Shown one piece after another: positions 52,286 through 60,501 of a DNA stretch of 64,000 nt. The DNA lies in contig DJSW01000009.1 of the NCBI GenBank assembly GCA_002439085.1, positions 1-64,000 on the forward strand, in the 5' to 3' direction. Numbering within the stretch: the stretch's first letter is position 1; the number at the start of each line of letters is the position of its first letter. This DNA comes from Alphaproteobacteria bacterium UBA6324 (GTDB taxonomy: Bacteria > Pseudomonadota > Alphaproteobacteria > CAAGCB01 > CAG-977). A model generated the notes under the pieces. It saw only the letters and a program-made list of their open reading frames with translations, ran no database searches and was not told the DNA's origin. A program made the translations under genes and the position numbers.

Positions 52286-52906
52286 ATGCAAAAACAGTTG
52301 GATATCGCAACGATGGAAAAAGCGGTGCAAGGCGTGTACGACATCGCCCACCCCGTCCGGCTGCGCATTTTGGAATTTCTGGACGTCAACGGCGCGTCGT
52401 CGGTGTCGGCGATCGCGGACGGCATCGGTGAAGACCGGCTGACCGTGTCGCAAAGCTTGAAAAAAATGCGCGACGCGGAATTGGTGAAAACGCGGCGCAA
52501 GGGCGTGTTCATCTATTATGAATTGAACGGCGATTATCCCGCCGGTCTGTTCGTGTGCGCGCGCAAGCTGTACGGGTATATGACGGACGATTTTTCGTAT
52601 TTGATCGACGGATGCAAAAAAATTCTGCCGCGTGATTTTACGACGATGACCGCCAACCACATCAAACTGTTCGCCCATATCGACAAAATGCGGATTCTGG
52701 AATGCCTGACACTGTTCGGAGAATGTTGCGTTTCCGACATCGTCGAAAAGACGGGCATTGATCAAATCAAAGTGTCGCAGTATTTGAAACGGATGCGCGA
52801 CAACGGATTCGTCACGGCGCGCAGGGACGGACGGTTTGTTTTTTACAATATCACGGACGGCATTCACAAAACGGTCGTCAAGTGTCTGCACCGTCATTTC
52901 AGCTAA
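52286..52906 (+). CDS. double winged-helix ArsR-type regulator
   Basis: 206 residues from ATG 52286 (in-frame TTG 52280 is less likely). Two ArsR-like winged helices lie in tandem: residues ~18-80 (AHPVRLRILEFLDVNG, LTVSQSLKKMRDAELVKTRRKGVFIYYEL) and ~130-200 (HIDKMRILECLTLFGECC, IKVSQYLKRMRDNGFVTARRDGRFVFY). ArsR proteins usually carry one domain and dimerise; here one chain may act as a pseudo-dimer. GECCVSDI sits where the ArsR CVC metal site occurs, with one Cys shifted. Other cysteines could also sense metal or redox. Divergent from the CxxC membrane protein. Confidence 0.82.
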   Translation: MQKQLDIATMEKAVQGVYDIAHPVRLRILEFLDVNGASSVSAIADGIGEDRLTVSQSLKKMRDAELVKTRRKGVFIYYELNGDYPAGLFVCARKLYGYMTDDFSYLIDGCKKILPRDFTTMTANHIKLFAHIDKMRILECLTLFGECCVSDIVEKTGIDQIKVSQYLKRMRDNGFVTARRDGRFVFYNITDGIHKTVVKCLHRHFS

Positions 52907-52918
52907 CCTTTTTCCGGC

Positions 52919-52946
52919 TTGTTTCGCGGCGGTTTCGGGCTATAAT
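52919..52946 (+). promoter_or_regulatory. promoter of the coiled-coil membrane protein gene
   Basis: TTGTTT (52919-52924) and a perfect TATAAT (52941-52946) with a 16-bp spacer lie 40 nt before the start at 52986. Confidence 0.5.
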
Positions 52947-52985
52947 GCGGCTGTCTTTTGATTTTTTTATGAAAGGATTTGCGAT

Positions 52986-53864
52986 ATGGCCACGACAACG
53001 ACGGGCGAGGAGTACAAGCTGCTGCATTCCACGCCGAAACTGGTGAAAATGGCGAAACTGTTTTCCCTGATCTGGATTCTGGCGGTGACGGTTCCCGCGC
53101 TTTATTTCGTTTCCGAATACGCGCAAAGCTTGAAAGAATACGCGGTCGTTCGGGCGGTCGGCGAAGCGAACGGCGTTCTGAGCGAGCAGTACGACGCTTT
53201 TTCCGGCAAAGTGCTGAAAAGCGTTGACGTGAGCAAATACACCGCGAAAATCAAAGTGCCGGAGGTCAAGCTGGACAAGCAGGCGGCGCAAATTGAAAAA
53301 ACGACCAAAAAGACCAAGGACATCGCGTCCAAACTGGCCAAGCTGGGCGTCAAAGAGGCCGCCAAGGTCGAAAATTCGGCCGATATGCTGCAAAAACAGG
53401 TGGATAAGGTCAACAAACAGCTGAAAACGGCGACGGACGATTTGAAAACCGCTTTGAACAAAAGCGTGCAGGACGGGTTGAAAAAGGAAATCGCGTCGCT
53501 GGCGGAAACGCAAATTCAAAAACAGCTGGCGCTGAGCGATTCGTCGTATAAAAAGCTGTCGGCCGGCAAATACGGTTTGACATCCGAATCCGGCCGCGCG
53601 GCGACCGCGACGATTTACAGGGAATTGGCGAAAAACAAAAAAGGCGTGTTTGCCGATGTCGTCAAAACCGTCGATAAAAACTTTCGTTACGGGTACTGGA
53701 CGGTTTTGGCGTTGGTGCTGATCGTGTCCCTGATCCCGCCGTTCATCGTGACGAAGCTGGCAAAGAAATTTTCGGCGTTCTACACCCAATGCCCGTATTG
53801 CCAGAAGGTCTTCGTTTCCAAGAAAAACGCCTTTAACATCTTGAAAGTGTTGAAATTCTGGTAA
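52986..53864 (+). CDS. two-span membrane protein with periplasmic coiled coil
   Basis: 292 residues. Membrane segments at about 26-42 and 236-255 flank a long Lys/Ala-rich, heptad-like region (60-200; QAAQIEKTTKKTKDIASKLAKLG, ADMLQKQVDKVNKQLKTATDDL). The cytosolic C terminus has CPYCQKVF, half of a zinc-ribbon knuckle, so a metal could be shared between two chains. No family was recognised. It is followed by a 150-bp gap with a terminator. It may be a structural or tethering protein. Confidence 0.68.
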   Translation: MATTTTGEEYKLLHSTPKLVKMAKLFSLIWILAVTVPALYFVSEYAQSLKEYAVVRAVGEANGVLSEQYDAFSGKVLKSVDVSKYTAKIKVPEVKLDKQAAQIEKTTKKTKDIASKLAKLGVKEAAKVENSADMLQKQVDKVNKQLKTATDDLKTALNKSVQDGLKKEIASLAETQIQKQLALSDSSYKKLSAGKYGLTSESGRAATATIYRELAKNKKGVFADVVKTVDKNFRYGYWTVLALVLIVSLIPPFIVTKLAKKFSAFYTQCPYCQKVFVSKKNAFNILKVLKFW

Positions 53865-53964
53865 TGACGTTGGGCAAACGTCGGACACCTGTGCCAACGC
53901 GTCAAAAAACAGCATTGTCGCCAAAGGCGTGAAAAGCGAATCGGTGAAAAGAAACGGACAAAGA

Positions 53965-53992
53965 AAAACGGGACTGTTTCCAGTCCCGTTTT
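53965..53992. terminator. bidirectional terminator
   Basis: AAAACGGGACTG (53965-53976), loop TTTC, CAGTCCCGTTTT (53981-53992): a 12-bp perfect stem between the convergent coiled-coil gene and ldhA. Confidence 0.8.
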
Positions 53993-54014
53993 TCCGTTTC
54001 CGATGAATTAAAAA

Positions 54015-55046
54015 TTACTTGTTGAGGACGGAGTTGATCGTCTTTCCGTTCAGGAACGAAACAATGCTGTCGTCCGCCGTTTTCAAAATACGGTGCACGG
54101 CGTCAATCGAATTGAATGCGACGTGCGGCGTAATGATCACGTTCTTTAATTGAAGCATACGCAAATTTATCAAAGAACGCAACAGTGTATCTGATTCATG
54201 ACGCTCGATTGCGGATAAATACAGGTCGTCGTGGATCAAAGGCGATTCGTATTCCAACACATCCAGCCCCGCGCCGTACACTTTTCCGCTCGACAACGCT
54301 TTGTACAACGCTTCGGTGTCGATCAATTCGCCGCGGGCGGTGTTGATGACGACGACGCCTTGTTTCATTTTCGCAAATGCCGAGTCGTCCAACAGGTGGT
54401 AGTTTTCCTTGGTCAGCGGGCAATGCAGGGTGATGATGTCCGATTGCGTCAGCAATTCGTCCAACGAAACGTATTTGAAACCGTATTCGGCGGCGAATTT
54501 TTCGTTGGGATACGGGTCGAACGCCAGCAGGGTCATGTCAAAGCTTTTGGCGATTTTGGCGACATAGCGGCCGATCGCGCCCGTGCCGATGATGCCGATC
54601 GTGCGGCCGCGCAGATCGAATCCCAGATAACGATCGGTGCTGACATGGCTTTCCTGAACGGCGCGGAAAGAACGGCTGATTTTGCGGGTCACGTCAATCA
54701 ACAGGCCGAACGTGTATTCCGCAACCGTCGAATCGCCGTAACCGGGGACGTTCGTGACTTCGATGCCGTGTTCGCGGCAATAAGCCAGATCGACGTTGTT
54801 GAAACCCGTCGAACGCAAAGCGACCAGCTTCAGGTTCGGGAATTGGGACAAAACGCGCGCGCCGACATCAACGGCGTGGACGAACACGGAAATAACGTCC
54901 GCGTCGGCGACGGTTTTCAATTCGTCCTCGGTCAGGTCGGACGGGCTTTTTTCCATGAAAACGATTTGCGCGTCAACCGGCAGGGGATTCTTTTTGTAAT
55001 AATCGCGGGCGATTTCCGAAACATTGAAGTAAACGATTTTTGTCAT
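54015..55046 (-). CDS. ldhA: D-lactate dehydrogenase
   Basis: 343 residues of the D-2-hydroxyacid dehydrogenase family. NAD site GIIGTGAIGRYVAKI, the substrate segment VALRSTGFNNVDLAYCREHGI, VVINTARGELIDTEAL with catalytic Arg, VLEYESP with Glu, and NVIITPHVAFNSIDAV with catalytic His are present. This reduces pyruvate to D-lactate and regenerates NAD+ in fermentation. Monocistronic with AAAGGAG upstream. Substrate is assigned from LdhA-like features; related 2-oxoacids are possible. Confidence 0.88.
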   Translation of the reverse strand: MTKIVYFNVSEIARDYYKKNPLPVDAQIVFMEKSPSDLTEDELKTVADADVISVFVHAVDVGARVLSQFPNLKLVALRSTGFNNVDLAYCREHGIEVTNVPGYGDSTVAEYTFGLLIDVTRKISRSFRAVQESHVSTDRYLGFDLRGRTIGIIGTGAIGRYVAKIAKSFDMTLLAFDPYPNEKFAAEYGFKYVSLDELLTQSDIITLHCPLTKENYHLLDDSAFAKMKQGVVVINTARGELIDTEALYKALSSGKVYGAGLDVLEYESPLIHDDLYLSAIERHESDTLLRSLINLRMLQLKNVIITPHVAFNSIDAVHRILKTADDSIVSFLNGKTINSVLNK

Positions 55047-55124
55047 TGAAGCACTCCTTTGAATGTACGCGAATGATATAGCGCGTTTGGCGGAAAAATC
55101 AATAGTCCGTTTGACGATACGCGG

Positions 55125-56342
55125 TCATTCCTGCCGGTATCCCGCCAAAAATTCCTTCAGCCGGAGCAACGCTTTTTCCAAATCGTCCGTGCGCGGCAGG
55201 AAAACGACGCGGAAATGATCCGGTTTGTCCCAGTTGAAACCCGTTCCGTTGACCAGCAGAATCCGTTTTTCCATCAACAGATCCAAAACGAATTTCTGGT
55301 CGTCGTAAATGTTGAACTTTTCCGTGTCGATTTTAGGGAACATATACAGCGATCCCTTGGCTTTGACGCACGAAATCCCCGGAATGTCGTTCAGTAGCTT
55401 GTGGCACAGGGTGCGCTGTTCGTACAGCCTCCCCCCCGGTTTGACCAGATCGTTGATGCTCTGGTATCCGCCCAGCGCCGTTTGAATCGCGTATTGCCCC
55501 GGAACGTTGGAACACAGCCGCATATTGGCCAGCAGATCCAACCCGTCGATATAGTCTTCGGCCATTTTCTTGTTGCCGCTCAACACCATCCACGCGGCGC
55601 GGAACCCGCAGGCGCGGTAGTTTTTGGACAATCCGTTGTAGGTGATGCAAAACGTGTCGTGAATCAACGACGCCAGCGACGTGTGCGTTGCGCCGTCGTA
55701 CAAAATCTTGTCGTAGATTTCGTCGCAGAAAACGGCCAGCTTGTGCTTTTCGGCGATGGCGGCGATTTTTTCCAGCACTTCCTTAGGGTAAACGGCGCCT
55801 GTGGGGTTGTTCGGGTTGATGACGACGATGCCCTTTGTCTTGGGCGTGATCTTGCTTTCCAGATCGTCCAGATCGGGATACCATTCGGATTGTTCGTCGC
55901 AAACGTAATGCACGGGTTTGCCGCCCGCCAGACAAATCGCCGCCGTCCACAGCGGATAGTCCGGCGCGGGGACGAGGATTTCGTCGCCGTTGTCCAAAAA
56001 CGCTTCCATGCTGAGCAAAATCAGGTCGGAAACCCCGTTGCCCAGATAGATGTCGTTGATTTGGACGCCGTCGATCCCCTTTTGCTGGCAATAGTGCATG
56101 ACGGCCTTTCGCGCGGGAAAGATGCCCTTTGAATCCGAATATCCGTCGGCGAACGGCAGATTTAAAATCACGTCCTTGACGATTTCTTCGGGCGCGTTCA
56201 AATCGAAAACGGCGGGGTTGCCGATGTTCAGTTTCAGAATCTTGTATCCCGCTTCCTCCAGCTGGTTGGCGGCTTTCAGGACGGGGCCGCGGATTTCGTA
56301 GCGCACGCCGTTCAAACGCGATGATTTTTGGAATTCTTTCAT
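55125..56342 (-). CDS. alaA: alanine/pyruvate aminotransferase, AlaA type
   Basis: 405 residues from ATG 56342 (AAGGAG upstream); the frame remains open for about 290 nt further upstream but has no ribosome binding site there. Class I/II fold: EIRGPVLKAANQLEEAGYKILKLNIGNPAVF, VINPNNPTGAVY, and the pyridoxal-phosphate lysine in ITYNGLSKNYRACGFRAAWMV. Arg in FRVVFLPR binds the carboxylate. It interconverts alanine and pyruvate, near ldhA and malic enzyme. Product name is by resemblance to AlaA. Confidence 0.88.
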   Translation of the reverse strand: MKEFQKSSRLNGVRYEIRGPVLKAANQLEEAGYKILKLNIGNPAVFDLNAPEEIVKDVILNLPFADGYSDSKGIFPARKAVMHYCQQKGIDGVQINDIYLGNGVSDLILLSMEAFLDNGDEILVPAPDYPLWTAAICLAGGKPVHYVCDEQSEWYPDLDDLESKITPKTKGIVVINPNNPTGAVYPKEVLEKIAAIAEKHKLAVFCDEIYDKILYDGATHTSLASLIHDTFCITYNGLSKNYRACGFRAAWMVLSGNKKMAEDYIDGLDLLANMRLCSNVPGQYAIQTALGGYQSINDLVKPGGRLYEQRTLCHKLLNDIPGISCVKAKGSLYMFPKIDTEKFNIYDDQKFVLDLLMEKRILLVNGTGFNWDKPDHFRVVFLPRTDDLEKALLRLKEFLAGYRQE

Positions 56343-56404
56343 TGACGAAACTCCTTGGTCGAATTTGCGGGCAGGATACCTCTTTGCGCCGGCGAAAGCA
56401 ACCG

Positions 56405-58027
56405 TCATTCGGCGGTGTCGGGTTCGCTTTCGTCCGCCATGATCTTGTAGGCGCATCGCAGCCCGTCCGCGGCGGCCGACATGATCCCGCCCGCGTATCC
56501 CGCCCCTTCGCCGCACGGGTACAGCCCCGCGACGCTGACGCTTTGCAGCGATTCGGGGGAACGCAACATCCGGATCGGGGACGACGTGCGGGTTTCGGCC
56601 GCGGTCAAAATCGCGTCGTGAGCGGAAAAACACCGGATTTTGCGATCCATCTTTTTGAACCCCTCTTTCATCGTTTCGATGACATAGGGGGGCAGAACGG
56701 CGCGCATATCCGCCATTTCCACCCCCGGACGGTACGACGGGTTGACTTCGCCGAATTTGACGGTTTCCCGATCGCGCAGGAAATCAATGACGCGCTGGAC
56801 GGGCGCGCGGAACAAACCGCCGCCGGCGCGGAACGCGTTTTCTTCAATTTGGCGTTGAAATTCCATGCCGGCCAAAGGATGGTCGGAACCGAAATCGGCG
56901 GGCGTCACGTCCACCAGCAGCGCGCTGTTGGCGTTTTCGCCGTCGCGGGCGAACGTGCTCATCCCGTTTGTGACCAGTCGGCCGGCTTCGGACGCCGCGG
57001 CGACGACCGTCCCCCCCGGACACATACAGAACGTGTAAAGCGACCGGCCGTTGTTCATGTGTACCGCCAGTTTGTAATCGGCGGGCCCCAGAACGGGGCG
57101 GGGTTTGACCATGCCGTATTGGCTTTTGTTGATGAAAGATTGCGGGTGTTCGATGCGCGCGCCGACGGCGAACGGCTTTTGAATCATTTGAACGCCGCGT
57201 TCGTACAGCATTTCAAACGTGTCGCGCGCGCTGTGCCCGACGGCCAGAACGACGCAATCCGTCGCGATTTCCGCCGTTTCGCCCTGCGCGTTGACGGTTT
57301 TGACGCCGATCAGGCGGCCGTCCCTGATGATCAGGTCGGTCAGACGCGTTTCAAAACGGTATTCGCCGCCCGCCGCCATGATTTTGCGCCGCAGGTTGCC
57401 GACCATGTACCCCAGCTTGTCCGTTCCGATGTGCGGTTTCGCCAGATACAGGATTTCCGCGGGCGCGCCGGCGGCGACGAATTCCTGTAGCACTTTGCGC
57501 GTCCACGCGTCCTTTTTGATGCCGGTCGTCAGCTTGCCGTCGGAAAAGGTTCCCGCGCCGCCTTCGCCGAACTGGACGTTTGAATTTTCGTTCAGCTCGC
57601 CGATTTTCCACAGCCGGTTGACATCCTTGCGCCGTTTGGAAACGGGTTTGCCGCGTTCCAGCAAAATCGGGTTCGCCCCCGCCTGTGCCAAAGCCAGACC
57701 GGCCATCAATCCGGCGGGACCCGTTCCGACGACGACGGGACGCGGGCGGTTGACGGCGCGCCACACGGGGGACGGCAGCGGTTCCGGTTCGTTCATGACG
57801 ACAATGTCCTTGTACGGGCATTCGGCGGCGGCGGCGTTTTCATCGCCGTCCAAAAAAACGTCGAAAACGTACAGCAGGCACAGGTTTTCCTTTTTGCGGG
57901 CGTCAACGGATTTTTTCGCCACGCGCAGGGAAACGATGTTTTTGAAACCGGTCAGTTCCTCGATATAGGGTTTGAAATCGTCGGGAACGGCTTTGGGTCT
58001 GAATTTGACGTTGGATATTCTGATCAC
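56405..58027 (-). CDS. FAD-dependent dehydrogenase (COG2509-like)
   Basis: 540 residues from GTG 58027. An N-terminal ~90-residue domain precedes the dinucleotide-binding motif VVGTGPAGLMAGLALAQAG. A Cys-containing GGAGTFSDGKLTTGIKK, CVVLAVGHSARDTFEML and the C-terminal GLYPCGEGAGYAGGIMSAAADG complete the family pattern. Such proteins are widespread but their substrate is unknown. The next gene upstream is mscL in the same direction, 13 nt away. Confidence 0.85.
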   Translation of the reverse strand: MIRISNVKFRPKAVPDDFKPYIEELTGFKNIVSLRVAKKSVDARKKENLCLLYVFDVFLDGDENAAAAECPYKDIVVMNEPEPLPSPVWRAVNRPRPVVVGTGPAGLMAGLALAQAGANPILLERGKPVSKRRKDVNRLWKIGELNENSNVQFGEGGAGTFSDGKLTTGIKKDAWTRKVLQEFVAAGAPAEILYLAKPHIGTDKLGYMVGNLRRKIMAAGGEYRFETRLTDLIIRDGRLIGVKTVNAQGETAEIATDCVVLAVGHSARDTFEMLYERGVQMIQKPFAVGARIEHPQSFINKSQYGMVKPRPVLGPADYKLAVHMNNGRSLYTFCMCPGGTVVAAASEAGRLVTNGMSTFARDGENANSALLVDVTPADFGSDHPLAGMEFQRQIEENAFRAGGGLFRAPVQRVIDFLRDRETVKFGEVNPSYRPGVEMADMRAVLPPYVIETMKEGFKKMDRKIRCFSAHDAILTAAETRTSSPIRMLRSPESLQSVSVAGLYPCGEGAGYAGGIMSAAADGLRCAYKIMADESEPDTAE

Positions 58028-58040
58028 GGCGCGCAGTCCT

Positions 58041-58514
58041 TTAGAGGTTGTTGTTGTTCAAATCGGCGGTGCAATGCGGGCATTTGACGGCATGGGCGGG
58101 AATGTCCGAACAGCAGAACGGGCAGGTTTTCGTCGCGGGTTCCGCGGCGTCGGCGCTCAGCCGGTCGCGCAGGGTGTTCATCGCCTTGACCAGCAGAAAA
58201 ACGGCGAAAGCGACGATCGCGAAGCTGATCACCGCGTTTAAAAAATTTCCGACGTTCAGCGTCACGGCGCCGGCGTTTTGCGCGGCCTGCGCCGAAACGT
58301 AGGGGGCGGCGGGCGTTCCATCCTTTAACACGAAATACAGGTTGGCAAAGTCGATTTTTCCCAAAACCAGCCCCAAGGGCGGCATCAATATGTCCTTGAC
58401 CAGCGAATCCACGATTTTCGTGAACGCCGCGCCGATGATGATGCCGACCGCCATATCCATGACATTGCCGCGCACTGCGAATTTTTTAAATTCGGACAAA
58501 ATGCTTTTAATCAC
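58041..58514 (-). CDS. mscL: large-conductance mechanosensitive channel with C-terminal zinc ribbon
   Basis: 157 residues from GTG 58514 (GGGGGAAAAAC upstream). MscL core: EFKKFAVRGNVMDMAVGIIIGAAFTKIVDSLVKDILMPPLG (TM1 and the gate), then VGNFLNAVISFAIVAFAVFLLVKAMN (TM2). After the normal cytoplasmic helix comes CPFCCSDIPAHAVKCPHCTADL, a C-x2-C...C-x2-C zinc ribbon not found in E. coli MscL. The channel releases solutes under hypo-osmotic stress. Confidence 0.93.
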   Translation of the reverse strand: MIKSILSEFKKFAVRGNVMDMAVGIIIGAAFTKIVDSLVKDILMPPLGLVLGKIDFANLYFVLKDGTPAAPYVSAQAAQNAGAVTLNVGNFLNAVISFAIVAFAVFLLVKAMNTLRDRLSADAAEPATKTCPFCCSDIPAHAVKCPHCTADLNNNNL

Positions 58515-58601
58515 GTTTTTCCCCCCTTGAATCCTTATTGTTTCGGGACACGCTATTTCTACCCCGTAAACTCCGCGCGATCAAGACCGATGAAAAACAA
58601 T

Positions 58602-58629
58602 TTGCGGTTTCGGGCTGACGCGCTATAGT
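58602..58629 (+). promoter_or_regulatory. promoter of the hydrogenase regulator and hydG
   Basis: TTGCGG (58602-58607) and TATAGT (58624-58629) with a 16-bp spacer lie about 50 nt before the start at 58682. Confidence 0.45.
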
Positions 58630-58681
58630 GAAACCGTTCTGAGGCCAAAGGTTCGTCCTGCGGTTCAAGAAAGGAAACACA

Positions 58682-58924
58682 ATGGAAACAAGAGTCGCTT
58701 TGATCGGCATCGTTGTCGAAAATCCCGAATCCGTGATGACGCTGAACGCTTTGCTGCACGAATACGGCGCATACATCATCGGACGCATGGGCATCCCTTA
58801 TCACAAACGCGGGATCAGCATCATCAGCGTGGCTATGGACGCCCCGCCCGACGTGATCAGCGCGCTGGCCGGAAAGCTGGGAATGCTGGACGGCGTTTCG
58901 ACGAAAACCGTTTATTCAAAATGA
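58682..58924 (+). CDS. TM1266-family iron-only hydrogenase system regulator
   Basis: 80 residues. Starting METRVALIGIVVENPESVMTLNALLHEYGAYIIGRMGIPY, it is the ACT/ferredoxin-like fold annotated as an iron-only hydrogenase system regulator. The end of the family, GISIISVAMDAPPDVISALAGKLGMLDGVSTKTVY, is intact. It lies 47 nt before hydG, its usual partner. Molecular function is not established; it is classed by sequence and context. Confidence 0.88.
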   Translation: METRVALIGIVVENPESVMTLNALLHEYGAYIIGRMGIPYHKRGISIISVAMDAPPDVISALAGKLGMLDGVSTKTVYSK

Positions 58925-58971
58925 CATGGCTGACGGGCAGGGCGCGTCCCGACCCGAAAGGAGATAAAATA

Positions 58972-60381
58972 ATGTATGATCCCAAATCGTTAAAAGCGGA
59001 AGAGTTCATCAATCACGACGAAATTCTGGCGACGCTGGATTACGCCGAAAAAAACAAGCACAACGCGGCGTTGATCGACCAAATCATCGCAAAGGCGAAA
59101 CTGTGGAAAGGACTGACTCATCGCGAGGCGTCCGTTTTGCTGGCCTGTGACCTGCCCGACCGGAACGATCAAATATTCAAGTTGGCGGAACAGCTGAAAA
59201 AGGATTTTTACGGCAACCGCATCGTTTTGTTCGCGCCGCTTTACCTGTCGAACTATTGCGTGAACGGGTGCGTGTACTGCCCCTATCACGTTAAAAACAA
59301 ACACATTCCCCGCAAAAAATTGACGCAGGAACAGATCAAGGCCGAAGTCGTCGCCCTGCAGGACATGGGGCACAAGCGGCTGGCGTTGGAGGCGGGCGAA
59401 GATCCCGTCAACAACCCGATCGAATACATCCTTGAAAGCATCAAGACCATTTATTCGATCAAGCATAAAAACGGCGCGATCCGCCGCGTCAACGTCAACA
59501 TCGCCGCGACGACGGTCGAAAATTACAAAAAGCTGCATGACGCGGGAATCGGCACCTACATCCTGTTTCAGGAAACCTATAACAGGGAATCTTATGAAAA
59601 GCTGCATCCGACGGGACCCAAGCACAATTACGCCTATCACACCGAAGCGATGGATCGCGCGATGCAGGGCGGAATAGACGACGTGGGGCTGGGCGTTTTG
59701 TACGGGTTGGAAAACTACGCCTACGAATTCGCCGGTTTGCTGATGCACGCCGAACATCTGGAGGCCGTCCACGGCGTCGGACCTCACACGATTTCCGTGC
59801 CGCGCATCTGTCCTGCGGACGACATCGACCCCGCGTCGTTCAAAGACGCCCTGCCGGACGATATCTTCGCCAAAATCATCGCCTGCATCCGCGTTTCGAC
59901 GCCCTATACGGGCATGATCATTTCCACCCGCGAAAGCCAGCGGATGCGCGAACGCGCCCTGCATCTGGGCATTTCGCAAATCAGCGGCGCGTCGTCCACG
60001 TCGGTCGGCGGGTACGTTGTGCGCGAAACGGAAACGGCGCAATTCGATCGCGCCGACACCCGCACGCTGGATGAAGTGATCAAATGGCTGATGGACATGG
60101 GATACATCCCCAGCTTCTGCACCGCGTGCTATCGCGCCGGACGCACGGGCGACCGGTTTATGGATCTGTGCAAATCGAAACAGATTCTGAACTGCTGCCA
60201 CCCGAACGCGCTGATGACCCTGAAAGAATATCTGGAGGATTACGCGTCCCCCGAAACGAAAGCGGTCGGGTACGACCTGATCCGCCGCGAATTGGGCAAC
60301 ATTACGAACCCGAAAGTCCGCGCGGTTTGCGAAGACCATTTGGAACACATCGCCGCGGGCGAACGCGATTTCAGATTCTGA
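58972..60381 (+). CDS. hydG: [FeFe] hydrogenase H-cluster maturase HydG
   Basis: 469 residues from ATG 58972 (AAAGGAG upstream). Radical SAM motif CVNGCVYC gives C96, C100 and C103. The HydG-specific C-terminal cluster CX2CX22C is present (C383, C386, C409) and distinguishes it from ThiH. HydG lyses tyrosine to make the CO and CN ligands of the H cluster. HydE, HydF and the hydrogenase are not in the window. A strong terminator follows at 60396. Confidence 0.96.
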   Translation: MYDPKSLKAEEFINHDEILATLDYAEKNKHNAALIDQIIAKAKLWKGLTHREASVLLACDLPDRNDQIFKLAEQLKKDFYGNRIVLFAPLYLSNYCVNGCVYCPYHVKNKHIPRKKLTQEQIKAEVVALQDMGHKRLALEAGEDPVNNPIEYILESIKTIYSIKHKNGAIRRVNVNIAATTVENYKKLHDAGIGTYILFQETYNRESYEKLHPTGPKHNYAYHTEAMDRAMQGGIDDVGLGVLYGLENYAYEFAGLLMHAEHLEAVHGVGPHTISVPRICPADDIDPASFKDALPDDIFAKIIACIRVSTPYTGMIISTRESQRMRERALHLGISQISGASSTSVGGYVVRETETAQFDRADTRTLDEVIKWLMDMGYIPSFCTACYRAGRTGDRFMDLCKSKQILNCCHPNALMTLKEYLEDYASPETKAVGYDLIRRELGNITNPKVRAVCEDHLEHIAAGERDFRF

Positions 60382-60395
60382 TCCCGATACCAAAC

Positions 60396-60428
60396 AAAAA
60401 AAGCCTTTCCCGACGAAAGGCTTTTTTT
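60396..60428 (+). terminator. terminator after hydG
   Basis: AAAAAAAGCCTTTC (60396-60409), loop CCGAC, GAAAGGCTTTTTTT (60415-60428): a perfect stem ending in a T run. Confidence 0.85.
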
Positions 60429-60453
60429 GTGCGGGAAAACGCGCGAAAGAAAA

Positions 60454-60481
60454 CCCCCGCCGTTTTTCGTTCCGGCGGGGG
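60454..60481 (-). terminator. terminator after the HExxH protein gene
   Basis: CCCCCGCCG (60454-60462) pairs with CGGCGGGGG (60473-60481). On the minus strand the stem is followed by TTTTCTTTC, about 20 nt after the stop codon at 60502. Confidence 0.7.
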
Positions 60482-60501
60482 TGTTCTTTAAAGGTTGTTG
60501 C

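Noticed and set aside
56343..56633. N-terminal extension of the AlaA gene
   Set aside because: The added residues are low-complexity and Arg-rich, overlap the FAD enzyme gene in antisense, and lack a ribosome binding site, while ATG 56342 has AAGGAG.
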